Positions 1 to 9,467 of a stretch of DNA of 64,000 bases are shown here, piece by piece. Within the stretch, counting starts at the first letter, position 1; every line of letters starts with the position of its first letter. The notes beneath the pieces were generated by a model. It searched no databases and had not been told where the DNA came from. It saw only the letters and a list, made by a program, of their open reading frames with translations. A program made the position numbers and the translations under genes. Source of the stretch: an uncultured Clostridia bacterium (GTDB taxonomy: Bacteria; Bacillota; Clostridia; Oscillospirales; Acutalibacteraceae); assembly GCA_947305745.1 (NCBI GenBank), contig CAMZEH010000002.1:120591-184590 (forward strand), in the 5' to 3' direction.

Positions 1-561
1 ATGCTTTCTGCTCGGAATCAAATAATCTCTTGCGCCCTCAGGCGACGATGCCGATAAAATCGGCGTTTGTATTTCCGTAAAACCCAGTTCGTGCATTTTG
101 TTTCTCAAAAAGTGAAGAATTTGTGAGCGCAGTTCTATCCTGCTGTGGACATCTTTATTTCTGAGGTCTAAAAATCTGTATTTAAGTCTGAGCTCCTCTT
201 TTGTGTCGGTCGAGCTCGTTACCTCAAACGGCAAAAGTTCTTTTGGCTTACTTAAAATCTTAAGCTCGCTGCACTTTATTTCTATATTACCCGTTTTAAG
301 TTTTGGGTTTATGTTTTCGGGCGTCCTGGCAACGACCTCGCCGTAGGCCGAGATTATCGTTTCTTTTGAAATATTATTTAAAAGCGCGTCATCGTTAAGC
401 ACAACCTGCACGTTCCCATAATGATCACGCACGTCTAAAAATGTTATTCCGCCGTGATCGCGGATATTCTCGACCCAGCCTGAAACTCTTATATTCTTTC
501 CGATAAATTCTTCGGTAACATGACCGCAATTGCAACTTCTATACTCGTTTTCCATAAACAT
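1..561 (-). CDS. aspS: Aspartyl-tRNA synthetase, N-terminal part (truncated by window edge)
   Basis: Reverse-strand translation M(FM)ENEYRSCNCGHVTEEFIGKNIRVSGWVENIRDHGGITFLDVRDHYGNVQVV... is the aspRS OB-fold N-terminus; runs off the window start. Start at 555 or 561. Confidence 0.93.
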   Translation of the reverse strand, partial: MFMENEYRSCNCGHVTEEFIGKNIRVSGWVENIRDHGGITFLDVRDHYGNVQVVLNDDALLNNISKETIISAYGEVVARTPENINPKLKTGNIEIKCSELKILSKPKELLPFEVTSSTDTKEELRLKYRFLDLRNKDVHSRIELRSQILHFLRNKMHELGFTEIQTPILSASSPEGARDYLIPSRKH

Positions 562-857
562 AAAACAAAATTCCTTCCTATTAAAGTATAAAAATAAACA
601 TACAAGGGAGATTATACCATAAACCCAAGTTATCTTTCAATTGATTTCCATATACAAAAAATCGACAAATTTTAAATGTGCAAAATGAACATAAAAAGAA
701 TATGTTAAGTGAAAATTACATTTATGTATCCAAACATAGCCCCAAAATGTTGATTTTTTGTAATTTTTTGTTATAATAATTTAAGAAAGGTCTTTTAAAT
801 GAAGTTATCATTAACGCACTTTTAAGTTAATGGTTAAACAAGGAGGAGCTTCAGTTA

Positions 858-2204
858 ATGAATTCAGACAATAAGAAACTTAAAAAAATTGTTAAAAATA
901 GTATTTTACCTGTCCTTTCTTTTACATTATTTTTAGGAACAGTTTGTTATCTAAATAGTCAAAATTACGGTCTTGCACTTGAATATAATGGCGAGCAAAT
1001 CGCAACAGTTTCGCACGAAGAAGTATATGAAAAAGCGAACCATATGATTATGGATCAGCTTACAGCGGACGGAAAATCAAAAGTTGAAAGTAAATATTCT
1101 CAGATTAAGCTAGTACCGGTGAATAGTGCAGATTGCTGCGAATCGCCGAGCGAAATTAAAAATAAGATAATTGAAAATTCACAGGATATATTTGTGGAAG
1201 CATGCGGAATATATGCAGACGATAAGTTAATCGGCGTCGGCGAAAACGAAGAATCGCTCAGAAAAATGGTAAATGAAGCGATCGAGGAACAGAAACAATT
1301 AAACCCAGATAAAAATATAGATATTATGGAAAATATTGAGTTTAAGACGGGCTTTTTCGATCCCGACGACGTTGAAAGCAATGTTGATCTCAAAAATTAC
1401 CTGTTTAATGAAACGGAAAAAGAACTAAAGTACATTACTTCAGAAAATGAAACCGTTTCAAGCATTGCTGAAAAATTTGACGTTTCTGAAGAAGTGATAA
1501 GAGAGAAAAATGACATCGCAGGCGATAAAGTTATGCCACACGACATTATTATGATAATGTTTAAAGACTCTATACTTCACTTTGAGATTTCTCAGACCAT
1601 AGAAGAAGAAGTAGAAATTTCGTTTGAAACCGAAGAAAGAGCAAATAATTCACAGTATAAATCTTGGTCTAAGGTAGTCAGGGAAGGAGAAAACGGTAAA
1701 GAGACTTTCACCTATGAAGTTAAATATGACGTACATGGCAGAGAACTGAGCAAAACCGAACTGAGCCATGCGGTTGTTTCAGAGCCTATAAATAAGATAA
1801 TTGAAAAAGGTACAAAAGAAGAACCTGAAGGATTTTTATGGCCTGTACCCTATACACATAATATAACAAGTCCATATGGACCGCGCTGGGGGACCATACA
1901 CAGAGGAATCGATATAGCAGCTGCAGGAGTTCTTGGAACCGATATAATTGCATCGGAAGGCGGAGTTGTCGAAAAAGCAGCTCATGGGTCAACGGGTTAT
2001 GGTAACCATGTAGTTATCAAACACGCAGGTGCATATTCAACGCTATACGGTCACTGCAAAGAGCTTTGCGTAAGCGCGGGGCAAAAAGTTACAAAAGGTC
2101 AAGTAATCGCAAAAGTCGGAAGCACCGGAGATTCCACAGGCCCGCACTTGCATTTTGAAATCAGAGTAAATGGTAAGCAAGACAACCCGCAAAAATATAT
2201 TTAA
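858..2204 (+). CDS. M23 family metallopeptidase with LysM and G5-like regions (SpoIIQ-like/cell-wall endopeptidase)
   Basis: N-terminal TM; LysM-like VSSIAEKFDVSEEVIREKNDI; G5-like segment; C-terminal M23 HRGIDIAAAGVLGTDIIASEGG...GNHVVIKH...YGHC...GPHLHFE. RBS aaggagg. Confidence 0.9.
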   Translation: MNSDNKKLKKIVKNSILPVLSFTLFLGTVCYLNSQNYGLALEYNGEQIATVSHEEVYEKANHMIMDQLTADGKSKVESKYSQIKLVPVNSADCCESPSEIKNKIIENSQDIFVEACGIYADDKLIGVGENEESLRKMVNEAIEEQKQLNPDKNIDIMENIEFKTGFFDPDDVESNVDLKNYLFNETEKELKYITSENETVSSIAEKFDVSEEVIREKNDIAGDKVMPHDIIMIMFKDSILHFEISQTIEEEVEISFETEERANNSQYKSWSKVVREGENGKETFTYEVKYDVHGRELSKTELSHAVVSEPINKIIEKGTKEEPEGFLWPVPYTHNITSPYGPRWGTIHRGIDIAAAGVLGTDIIASEGGVVEKAAHGSTGYGNHVVIKHAGAYSTLYGHCKELCVSAGQKVTKGQVIAKVGSTGDSTGPHLHFEIRVNGKQDNPQKYI

Positions 2205-2210
2205 TAAAAC

Positions 2211-2247
2211 AAAAAACACAGACGCATAAAAATGTCTGTGTTTTTTA
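2211..2247. terminator. Intrinsic terminator, possibly bidirectional, between convergent genes
   Basis: aaaaacacagac-N-gtctgtgtttttt hairpin flanked by A and T tracts. Confidence 0.8.
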
Positions 2248-2257
2248 TCGTACAATG

Positions 2258-2782
2258 TTAGAGTTCATCCTTGATTGCACCACTAATCAAATCGACGGCA
2301 CCACCGGCAATCACTCCGGCAAAGGGCGCACCTACCAATAAAGATGCTGAGGCGGCGTGTAAATCCGATGCGTATTTTTTATAATATTTTGCTTTCATGT
2401 CATTACCTTTAGCTATTTCTTGTGTTCCTTTGTGCATATAAACCGCGGAAGCTACAAATGTACCGGCAGATGCAGCCAAACTGGCCAGCGCTACTGAACC
2501 CCCAACTATCACTCCGGCATCTTTACCCCCAACAATATTTGCTATGGCTTCATCGCTAAGTTTTTCTGCGGGCACGGATAAAATTTTATACGTCGCATTC
2601 ATAACCTCGTTTGCTTCTTTGGCGCTAAGATCAACATCGAATTCCTTAAACTTATTGATATAATCCCGTTCCGTTACCGTACCTCCAGACACTTTGCCGA
2701 TAAATTCCTCGTCTTTTACGAATTCTTTCATCTTATTCTCATCGCTAAACAGTGCTTTGAGCTTTTCTGTGATATTTGCCAT
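2258..2782 (-). CDS. Nif11-like/double-glycine leader peptide with Gly/Ala-rich hydrophobic C-terminal region
   Basis: Likely ATG at 2782 (MANITEKLKALF...) behind gggaggt; leader ends AEKLSDEAIANIVGG, then a hydrophobic A/G-rich region. ORF-track start at 2791 is TTG. Confidence 0.65.
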   Translation of the reverse strand: MANITEKLKALFSDENKMKEFVKDEEFIGKVSGGTVTERDYINKFKEFDVDLSAKEANEVMNATYKILSVPAEKLSDEAIANIVGGKDAGVIVGGSVALASLAASAGTFVASAVYMHKGTQEIAKGNDMKAKYYKKYASDLHAASASLLVGAPFAGVIAGGAVDLISGAIKDEL

Positions 2783-2894
2783 AAATACCAACCTCCCATT
2801 AAATTTTTGGACCCCTATTTCGGATCCTGTAGTAATGATAACATATATATTACGTTGTCAACAGTTTTTTGAAAATACTTTTTATAATTTATAA

Positions 2895-2924
2895 ACCCCC
2901 CGGTTCTGATGAACCGAAGGGGGA
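2895..2924 (-). terminator. Intrinsic terminator downstream of ABC operon
   Basis: cccccggttctgatgaaccgaaggggg hairpin. Confidence 0.75.
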
Positions 2925-2943
2925 AGTTTATATTTTAACTCTT

Positions 2944-3792
2944 TTAATCGATGTCTCTCTTTTGGAACGTAAATACTCCGACCGCAGTCGCCAAGACTAT
3001 GTATACCACGCAGACAATTAATCCTCTCGTGAGTATCGGTTGGAAGAAGTCCATGTGCAGAATATCTACGTCAGTGAATTCCGAAAGATACGGATAAGGC
3101 CAATAATTATTTGACGAGAAATTCTCAATTTTTAGCCAGCTACTGAGCCAATCTATCGAAGCGACAGCAGGTGCAAGCCAGTTGTTTACCGCCATATCAA
3201 TCAAATTAAGTACCATAGTTGGTAAAAATGCGAAAATCGCAATATTTGTTCCAATAGTCCAACCTGTGCTGCGAATGATGAAGCCAAACATTTGAAAAAT
3301 GCTTTGAATTGCAATTTCTGCCAAAAGAAAAAGGCCGAAAATTTCCAGCATATCTAGGAAAACAGTTCTGTTAAAATCTCCAACACCTGCAATGCAGCAG
3401 CCCACTACGAATGATGCCGAAGCGCAAAGAAGAGTATAAACAGCTGAAACAAAAACTGTAATTATATATTTTGAAAAGTATATTTCCGCTCTGCCAATGC
3501 CTCTAGAAACAATGTTCTTAATAGTTCCGAATTTAAACTCACTGGCCACAAACATTGAAACTAATATGGTTATAAACAACGTGGCTGAGCTGATACCTAT
3601 TGTTATAGAATATATTCCGGTGTACTGCGAAACAAACATATCTTCAAGACCGTACAGCGCATACTGTGCCTTGTCAAGAGTATTGAGCGAAAAAATTCCA
3701 AGCCCCGCAAATATCGCTGCGAGTATGCCGCATATGTAGAATGATTTCATTCTAAAAAGTTTGTAAAAATCGGATTTAATAAGTCTTAACAT
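2944..3792 (-). CDS. ABC-2 type transporter permease
   Basis: Six or so hydrophobic segments, adjacent to ABC ATPase, ABC2-permease-like N-terminus MLRLIKSDFYKLFRMKSFY. Confidence 0.85.
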   Translation of the reverse strand: MLRLIKSDFYKLFRMKSFYICGILAAIFAGLGIFSLNTLDKAQYALYGLEDMFVSQYTGIYSITIGISSATLFITILVSMFVASEFKFGTIKNIVSRGIGRAEIYFSKYIITVFVSAVYTLLCASASFVVGCCIAGVGDFNRTVFLDMLEIFGLFLLAEIAIQSIFQMFGFIIRSTGWTIGTNIAIFAFLPTMVLNLIDMAVNNWLAPAVASIDWLSSWLKIENFSSNNYWPYPYLSEFTDVDILHMDFFQPILTRGLIVCVVYIVLATAVGVFTFQKRDID

Positions 3793-4700
3793 TATTCTTC
3801 GCCTTCTTCCATAAGTTTAATGAGGTATTCTTCATAATCATCATTTATCTTCGTCATTGAGGTTATGATTATATCATTTTCTTCAAGGCATTTTTTTATT
3901 TCTTCATATTTGTCAACAGCTTCGTTAATGCGTATCCAATTACCTTGAACTTCCATATCGGTTATTCCAAAAAGCTCCTTAAAAACCGCTTTTGCTTTAT
4001 CGGGGTGATTCACAATAAACTCTGCTTGAGGTTTAATGGCCTCTCTCATTTCTTCCGTTGTTATTTGTTTAACGAGCTTGCCGTCTTTTATAATTCCGTA
4101 GCAATTTGCAATTTTCATAAGCTCACCCAAAATATGGCTCGAAATAAGAACGGTAATGCCGGCCTCTTGGCTAAGTTTCAAAATTAAATTTCTCACATCT
4201 CTTATACCGCTCGGATCAAGACCATTTATAGGTTCGTCCAAAATCAAAAATTGGGGATTATCCACAAGAGCAATTGCTATAGCGAGTCTTTGCTTCATAC
4301 CCAAGGAAAATTTCTTGGCTTTCTTATTTCCTACACCGCTAAGGCCTACTATGTCCAGGATTTGATCGGTAATTTCTTTGTCGCTTATACCTTTGAGTAT
4401 ACGCTGAACTTCTACGTTCTGACGTGCACTCATGTATGGATATATAGCCGGATTTTCAATAATTGTTCCCGTTTTGCTGCGCCCATCTGCAAGATTATCA
4501 CTCCCAAAAAGCGTCATCTCACCCGAAGTCGGGCTTGCAAGACCTGAAATCATTCTTATCGTTGTCGTTTTTCCGGCGCCGTTTTTTCCGATCAGCCCAT
4601 ATATATCGCCTTTGCGAATTTTAATGTTTACGCTGTCTACAACGGCTTTTTTGGAATATTTTTTGGTTAAATCTTTTGTTTCCAATACATATTCTGTCAT
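3792..4700 (-). CDS. ABC transporter ATP-binding protein (bacitracin-type/ABC-2 family)
   Basis: Walker A GKNGAGKTT, signature FSLGMKQRLAIA, Walker B FLILDEP. Confidence 0.93.
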   Translation of the reverse strand: MTEYVLETKDLTKKYSKKAVVDSVNIKIRKGDIYGLIGKNGAGKTTTIRMISGLASPTSGEMTLFGSDNLADGRSKTGTIIENPAIYPYMSARQNVEVQRILKGISDKEITDQILDIVGLSGVGNKKAKKFSLGMKQRLAIAIALVDNPQFLILDEPINGLDPSGIRDVRNLILKLSQEAGITVLISSHILGELMKIANCYGIIKDGKLVKQITTEEMREAIKPQAEFIVNHPDKAKAVFKELFGITDMEVQGNWIRINEAVDKYEEIKKCLEENDIIITSMTKINDDYEEYLIKLMEEGEE

Positions 4701-4790
4701 AGAAACTCCTCCTCCAGTTTAATTTTCAAATGCAAACTTAATAATATACCGATTTTAAAAATAAGTCAATACACATTAAACACTTTTAAT

Positions 4791-6176
4791 TTATTTGCTT
4801 TTTGCAAAAATCCCATGCATTTCTTTCACCATTGCACCCGCAATCGGCCCCGCGGATTTTATGCCGAAATCGCCGTTTTCGACAACTACCACAAAAGCAA
4901 TCGGAAACTTTTCATCATAAGAAAAACCTACCATCCAGCCGTGCGGGAGTTTATCTTCGCCGACCTCGGCCGTACCAGTCTTGGCGCACATCGGAATGCC
5001 TCCGAAAAGCGAATCGTTATACTGGTTTTTCATCGTAAAACGCATCATTTCTTTCATTTTACCCGCCGTGATTTTTGAAATAACCGATTTTTCCGATGTT
5101 TTGGTAAGTTTTTGATTTTCTTTAGCACCCGAGACAGAAAAAGATTTTACGACAAACGGTTCGACAAGATTTCCTTCATTTGCAAGAGTGCCCATAATTT
5201 TCAGCATATGCATCGGGTTAAGCGTATCGGTATATTGCCCTATTCCCGACCAGCCAAGATCGGCTTTTGATGCCAAATTTACATCGTAAACGCTTTTCGT
5301 AAGCTCAATGCCCTCAAAATATTGCGACGAATTAAACCCGAATTTTTCGAGTGCTCGGGTCATCTTTTCTTTCCCAAGCTCTATGGCAATATCGCAAAAA
5401 GCAATATCGCAAGATTTAGAAAGTGCAGTCTTTAAATCAAGTTTTCCGTGATTTTGCATGCATGTTACTTTTTCGCCGTCTATAATTTTAACTTTTTCGC
5501 ATTCGTATTTTCGGGTTTCGGCATCGGATAAATTTTCAATTCCTGCCATTGCAGTAAAGATTTTGAATACCGAGCCGGGAGTATACGCAGCCGATAAAGC
5601 ACGATTTAAATATACGCCGTCATATTTTCCGTCAGTATCTTTGCTAAAATCCGGGCGATTATTTACGTCATACGTCGGCAAGCTGACCATACAAATCACT
5701 TCGCCCGTTTTATAATTATAAGCAAGCGCGGTACCCTTTTTGTCGCCAAATTTTTTTGAAACCGAAGCGCAAATTTTAGAGTCTAAAGTAAGAGTTATAT
5801 CCTGATTTGAACTGAAGTAATCCGGCGCGCCAAAACCCGTAACAAAATTGTATCCAAAGAGTCCTGCGTTGTATCTGCTCTGAACGGACGTCGAGATAAG
5901 CGTGGAGCCGTCGCCGACAGTATGGAGCACAGCTTTTCTGATGTCTTCATTCTCGTGATATACCCTCTTTCCGCTCACCGTCTGCGCCAAAATTTCACCA
6001 TTTGTATCGAAAATTTTTCCGCCCGAAAGTGAGCCGTTTGATAGGTGCCTGTTAACGGGCGAAAAAGCCCAATCTCGCGACTCGCGAGTGAATTCAAATA
6101 TGTAATAGCCGAGCCCCGCGAAAAAAGCAAATATCACAAAATAAAGAATCAACGACCGAAATTTCATATTTCTCAT
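4791..6176 (-). CDS. Penicillin-binding protein (transpeptidase, PbpA-like)
   Basis: SxxK (TPGSVFKI), SCD (KSCDIAF), KTGTAE motifs. Confidence 0.93.
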   Translation of the reverse strand: MRNMKFRSLILYFVIFAFFAGLGYYIFEFTRESRDWAFSPVNRHLSNGSLSGGKIFDTNGEILAQTVSGKRVYHENEDIRKAVLHTVGDGSTLISTSVQSRYNAGLFGYNFVTGFGAPDYFSSNQDITLTLDSKICASVSKKFGDKKGTALAYNYKTGEVICMVSLPTYDVNNRPDFSKDTDGKYDGVYLNRALSAAYTPGSVFKIFTAMAGIENLSDAETRKYECEKVKIIDGEKVTCMQNHGKLDLKTALSKSCDIAFCDIAIELGKEKMTRALEKFGFNSSQYFEGIELTKSVYDVNLASKADLGWSGIGQYTDTLNPMHMLKIMGTLANEGNLVEPFVVKSFSVSGAKENQKLTKTSEKSVISKITAGKMKEMMRFTMKNQYNDSLFGGIPMCAKTGTAEVGEDKLPHGWMVGFSYDEKFPIAFVVVVENGDFGIKSAGPIAGAMVKEMHGIFAKSK

Positions 6177-6187
6177 ATTTCCGCCTC

Positions 6188-7870
6188 CTACCCTCTTGAA
6201 TACGTACGTTCATCAGACGCTTTTATAAAAGCCATAAGCGCCCAGACCGAAACCAAACTGGAACCGCCCAAACTCACAAATGGAAGCGTTACACCCGTGA
6301 GCGGCAGCATGTCCGTTACGCCGAAAACATTCATAATCATTTGAAACGTCATCATTCCCGCGGCGCAGCAAGAAGAAATCGTGTAAAACGCAGATCTCGA
6401 CCTAACGCCGGCGTGCCTTACGTAAATTGCCAACAGGACTATCATCAAAAGCACTATTATTCCGAGTATCATGCCCCACTCTTCGCAGAGCATTCCAAAA
6501 ACCAAATCGCTCGGTGCGGCAAAAACGTATTTTAAGCAGCCTTTGCCTACACCCAAACCCAAAAGTCCGCCGCTCGCGCTGTATGTAAGAACGCGCGTCT
6601 GCTGATATCCTATATCGTTGGGGTGCTCCCAGACGTGCCGCCAAGCCGAAAAACGCGTCATTATGTACGGCTTGAAATTGAGTATAAACGCCACCCCCAG
6701 AGCCGCTGTTGCGCACGTCAGAACAACTGTACGAATGCTACCCGAACGCATAAATGCGATGAGTATGAACGTCACGAAAAATATACATGCCGTGCCGAAA
6801 TCTCCCATCAAAAAGAGCGCACCCATGCATGCTGCGGAGAAAAGTATAAACCATGTTAAATTTTTCGTAGTTTGTATGCCCTTTAGCGTGGAAGCTCCCA
6901 GAAAAATAAACGCAACTTTTACAAACTCGGACGGCTGAATAGAATACCCACCTATCATTATCCAGTTTTGCGAACCGTTTTTAACCTTTCCGAAAACTAA
7001 ATTCACAGCCAAAAGCGCGAGCGCAAAAAAAGCTACGTACGGCCTCAATTTCATGCAAAAATCTGCATGTTTTATGAGCAAAACGATGATTTCAAAAAGT
7101 ATTATTCCGAGCGCCATTGCTATAAGCTGAGTAAAAGCGTCGTTTATGTCAACTCCGCATAAATTGACTACCCCTATTCCGCTCAGGAACATAGCTATCG
7201 CTTCAATTTCAAAATTATCTCGCTTAAAGCCAAATTTAGTAACAACGAAAACAAGCCATTCGAAAAGAAGCATAATTCCGCTGAGAACTGCAGGTTTGTA
7301 GTCAAATTTACCCGAACCAAAACATACGCTGAGAGTCGATAAAACCTGAAATATCGTTACAAGAACAAGAAGTCCGCCGCCCGAATATGTATCGTAATCA
7401 AAATCGGCATCTTCGCTTTCGCGATTTTTCAAAGAAAGCACATCAGCGCGGCAAAGTTCAAGCGCCACTCCGCCTATGTTTATCACGTCGCCTATGAATA
7501 TTTTTTCATCACTTTCGATTTTTTTGCCGTTGAGCAAAACTCCCACTTTGGAATTGGTATCGGATATAAACCAGCCACCTTTACGCCTATAAAAAACCGC
7601 ATGATCTCGGGAAATTGACGGCATATTAAGTACGATATCGCAGTGTCTGTCGCGCCCGATGGAATTTTCCCAATACATAATAGGGATTTTTTCGCCCGTT
7701 GCACGGTTCAGGAGTACTACGAGCGGGCGCATCGGTTTAAGACTTTTAAAAAGCGTCCTAAAGCAGCAGTATGCGATTAAAATCGCCATAAACGGCAGTA
7801 TTAGCTGTATGGAATACAAAAGCAAAGAAAACATCGTTTTCATAAAATCGCCTCCCAAATTATCGGGCAA
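6188..7870 (-). CDS. FHA domain fused to FtsW/RodA/SpoVE-family SEDS protein
   Basis: FHA motifs GRDRHCDIVLNMPSISRDHAVFYRR...DTNSKVGVLLNGKKI followed by a multi-TM SEDS domain (GGYSIQPSEFVKVAFIFLGAS, LGVGKGCLKYVFAAPSDLVFGMLCEEWG, LPLTGVTLPFVSLGGSSL). True ATG may be the internal MKTMFSLL. Confidence 0.92.
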   Translation of the reverse strand: MPDNLGGDFMKTMFSLLLYSIQLILPFMAILIAYCCFRTLFKSLKPMRPLVVLLNRATGEKIPIMYWENSIGRDRHCDIVLNMPSISRDHAVFYRRKGGWFISDTNSKVGVLLNGKKIESDEKIFIGDVINIGGVALELCRADVLSLKNRESEDADFDYDTYSGGGLLVLVTIFQVLSTLSVCFGSGKFDYKPAVLSGIMLLFEWLVFVVTKFGFKRDNFEIEAIAMFLSGIGVVNLCGVDINDAFTQLIAMALGIILFEIIVLLIKHADFCMKLRPYVAFFALALLAVNLVFGKVKNGSQNWIMIGGYSIQPSEFVKVAFIFLGASTLKGIQTTKNLTWFILFSAACMGALFLMGDFGTACIFFVTFILIAFMRSGSIRTVVLTCATAALGVAFILNFKPYIMTRFSAWRHVWEHPNDIGYQQTRVLTYSASGGLLGLGVGKGCLKYVFAAPSDLVFGMLCEEWGMILGIIVLLMIVLLAIYVRHAGVRSRSAFYTISSCCAAGMMTFQMIMNVFGVTDMLPLTGVTLPFVSLGGSSLVSVWALMAFIKASDERTYSRG

Positions 7871-9458
7871 ATTTCCTCATTAATGATTTCATAACTTTGG
7901 TAATCTCTTTAAACTCCCACGTTCTGCAGAATAGAATTATATTCAGCGCGTTCGGAATAATCATGCATAAAATCAAATAAAAGAGTATCTCCGAAACGCG
8001 GAATGATGCCGAAACGGGAACTCCGATTTTGCTAACAAATCCCGACAGATTTTGTAAAACCGAAGTGTTATTTTTGAAAAATTCACAGGCTAAATATGAA
8101 AAAGCGGCATAAAGTGACGTCAAAACAGTATACAAAACAAATTTTGTGTGATATGGTTTTACGTTCTTTTTGAATACGCCGTCGTAAACGAGATAAGCCT
8201 GAACCCAATACGAAATCGACATTATTCCGATTACGTTTCCGATCATAACCCCTATTATGCCAAGCGGCTTTGCCAAAATTAAAGATACAATAAACGTCAC
8301 AACCGCGCCGAGTATAGCCATATATTTGTCGGGGTCGTATATACCCGCGACAACTTTAGCCATGGTAATCGACTGCCGTATGCCGTATATATAGAGATAT
8401 GCAGCTATCGAAGCCGTCGTGGCCAAACCTAGCGCAGAGCCTTCGCCCGTCCAAATAGTGACGAACGGCGCAGAAAGACACAAAAACGCACTTACTATAA
8501 ATGAATACATCAAAAAGTTTATAAAATACAAAATATTAAAGTTTTTATAGACTTTCTCCCTGCTTTCAGTATTTAGCAAATTACCGAAACTCGCCAAAAT
8601 ACCGTTAAACACTTCGTTTGTAATCGTATTGAGACCCATAACGACAAGCATGTAATTTCCGTAAATTCCGTTTTCTCTAAGGCTTATAAAATACATTATT
8701 ATAAGGCTCGAAACGGTAGTTGCGCCAAAACCCGAAACTTTATGGCAAAGAAGCGCTTTCATATTTTTAAATAAATCTTTTTTCTCGATTTCGGGCATAA
8801 GTTTCTTCGTTTTTAAATTTATATAACTATACTTTTTATCGAACCTATAAGAAATAATTGTATTTTCGGCCACTCTGAAAACTATCTTGGCAATAAGATA
8901 CACCTCAAACGAGCCGAAAATTTTTAATATTGCTATCTGAGATGCAAAAAGCATTACCTGAATTACTATATGAATGGTATTGTTGACGTAATTTTTCTGG
9001 TCGGCTATAAACATTGCTCTTTTGTGTGAATACAGGTACGATGCAACTACGTCGATAACGTAGAGCATGAAAATCTGCATTAGCCAAATTTTGGAAAAAT
9101 CTTCTTTTATGGGCATTGCGACAAAATATGAAGATACCGCGCCCAAAAGCATTATCACCGCGGCAATTACGTAGTAGCATTTGCGTAAAAAACAAAGTAT
9201 AACGGCAACTTGTTCCCAGTTTTTTCCGGCTATCGGGCGGTAAAGTTTATAAACTATGCCAACGCCAAGCCCCAGCTCCACAATCGCGAGCATGGAAACG
9301 ACGTTTAAAAATCCGCTTTCAATACCGACGATTTCAAGCCCCAAAACGCTCGCGAAAATACGCCTCGTTACGAACGAGCTGACCATTATTATTCCGTAAG
9401 AAAGGAAACTTACAATTATATTAATAAAAGAATTTCTTGTTCTCATAGACATCCACAC
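7860..9458 (-). CDS. Polysaccharide flippase (Wzx/MATE-like)
   Basis: About 12-14 TM segments; Wzx-like N-terminus MRTRNSFINIIVSFLSYGIIMVSSFVTRRIFASVLGLEIVGI. Confidence 0.85.
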   Translation of the reverse strand: MWMSMRTRNSFINIIVSFLSYGIIMVSSFVTRRIFASVLGLEIVGIESGFLNVVSMLAIVELGLGVGIVYKLYRPIAGKNWEQVAVILCFLRKCYYVIAAVIMLLGAVSSYFVAMPIKEDFSKIWLMQIFMLYVIDVVASYLYSHKRAMFIADQKNYVNNTIHIVIQVMLFASQIAILKIFGSFEVYLIAKIVFRVAENTIISYRFDKKYSYINLKTKKLMPEIEKKDLFKNMKALLCHKVSGFGATTVSSLIIMYFISLRENGIYGNYMLVVMGLNTITNEVFNGILASFGNLLNTESREKVYKNFNILYFINFLMYSFIVSAFLCLSAPFVTIWTGEGSALGLATTASIAAYLYIYGIRQSITMAKVVAGIYDPDKYMAILGAVVTFIVSLILAKPLGIIGVMIGNVIGIMSISYWVQAYLVYDGVFKKNVKPYHTKFVLYTVLTSLYAAFSYLACEFFKNNTSVLQNLSGFVSKIGVPVSASFRVSEILFYLILCMIIPNALNIILFCRTWEFKEITKVMKSLMRKFAR

Positions 9459-9467
9459 ACAAAAAAT

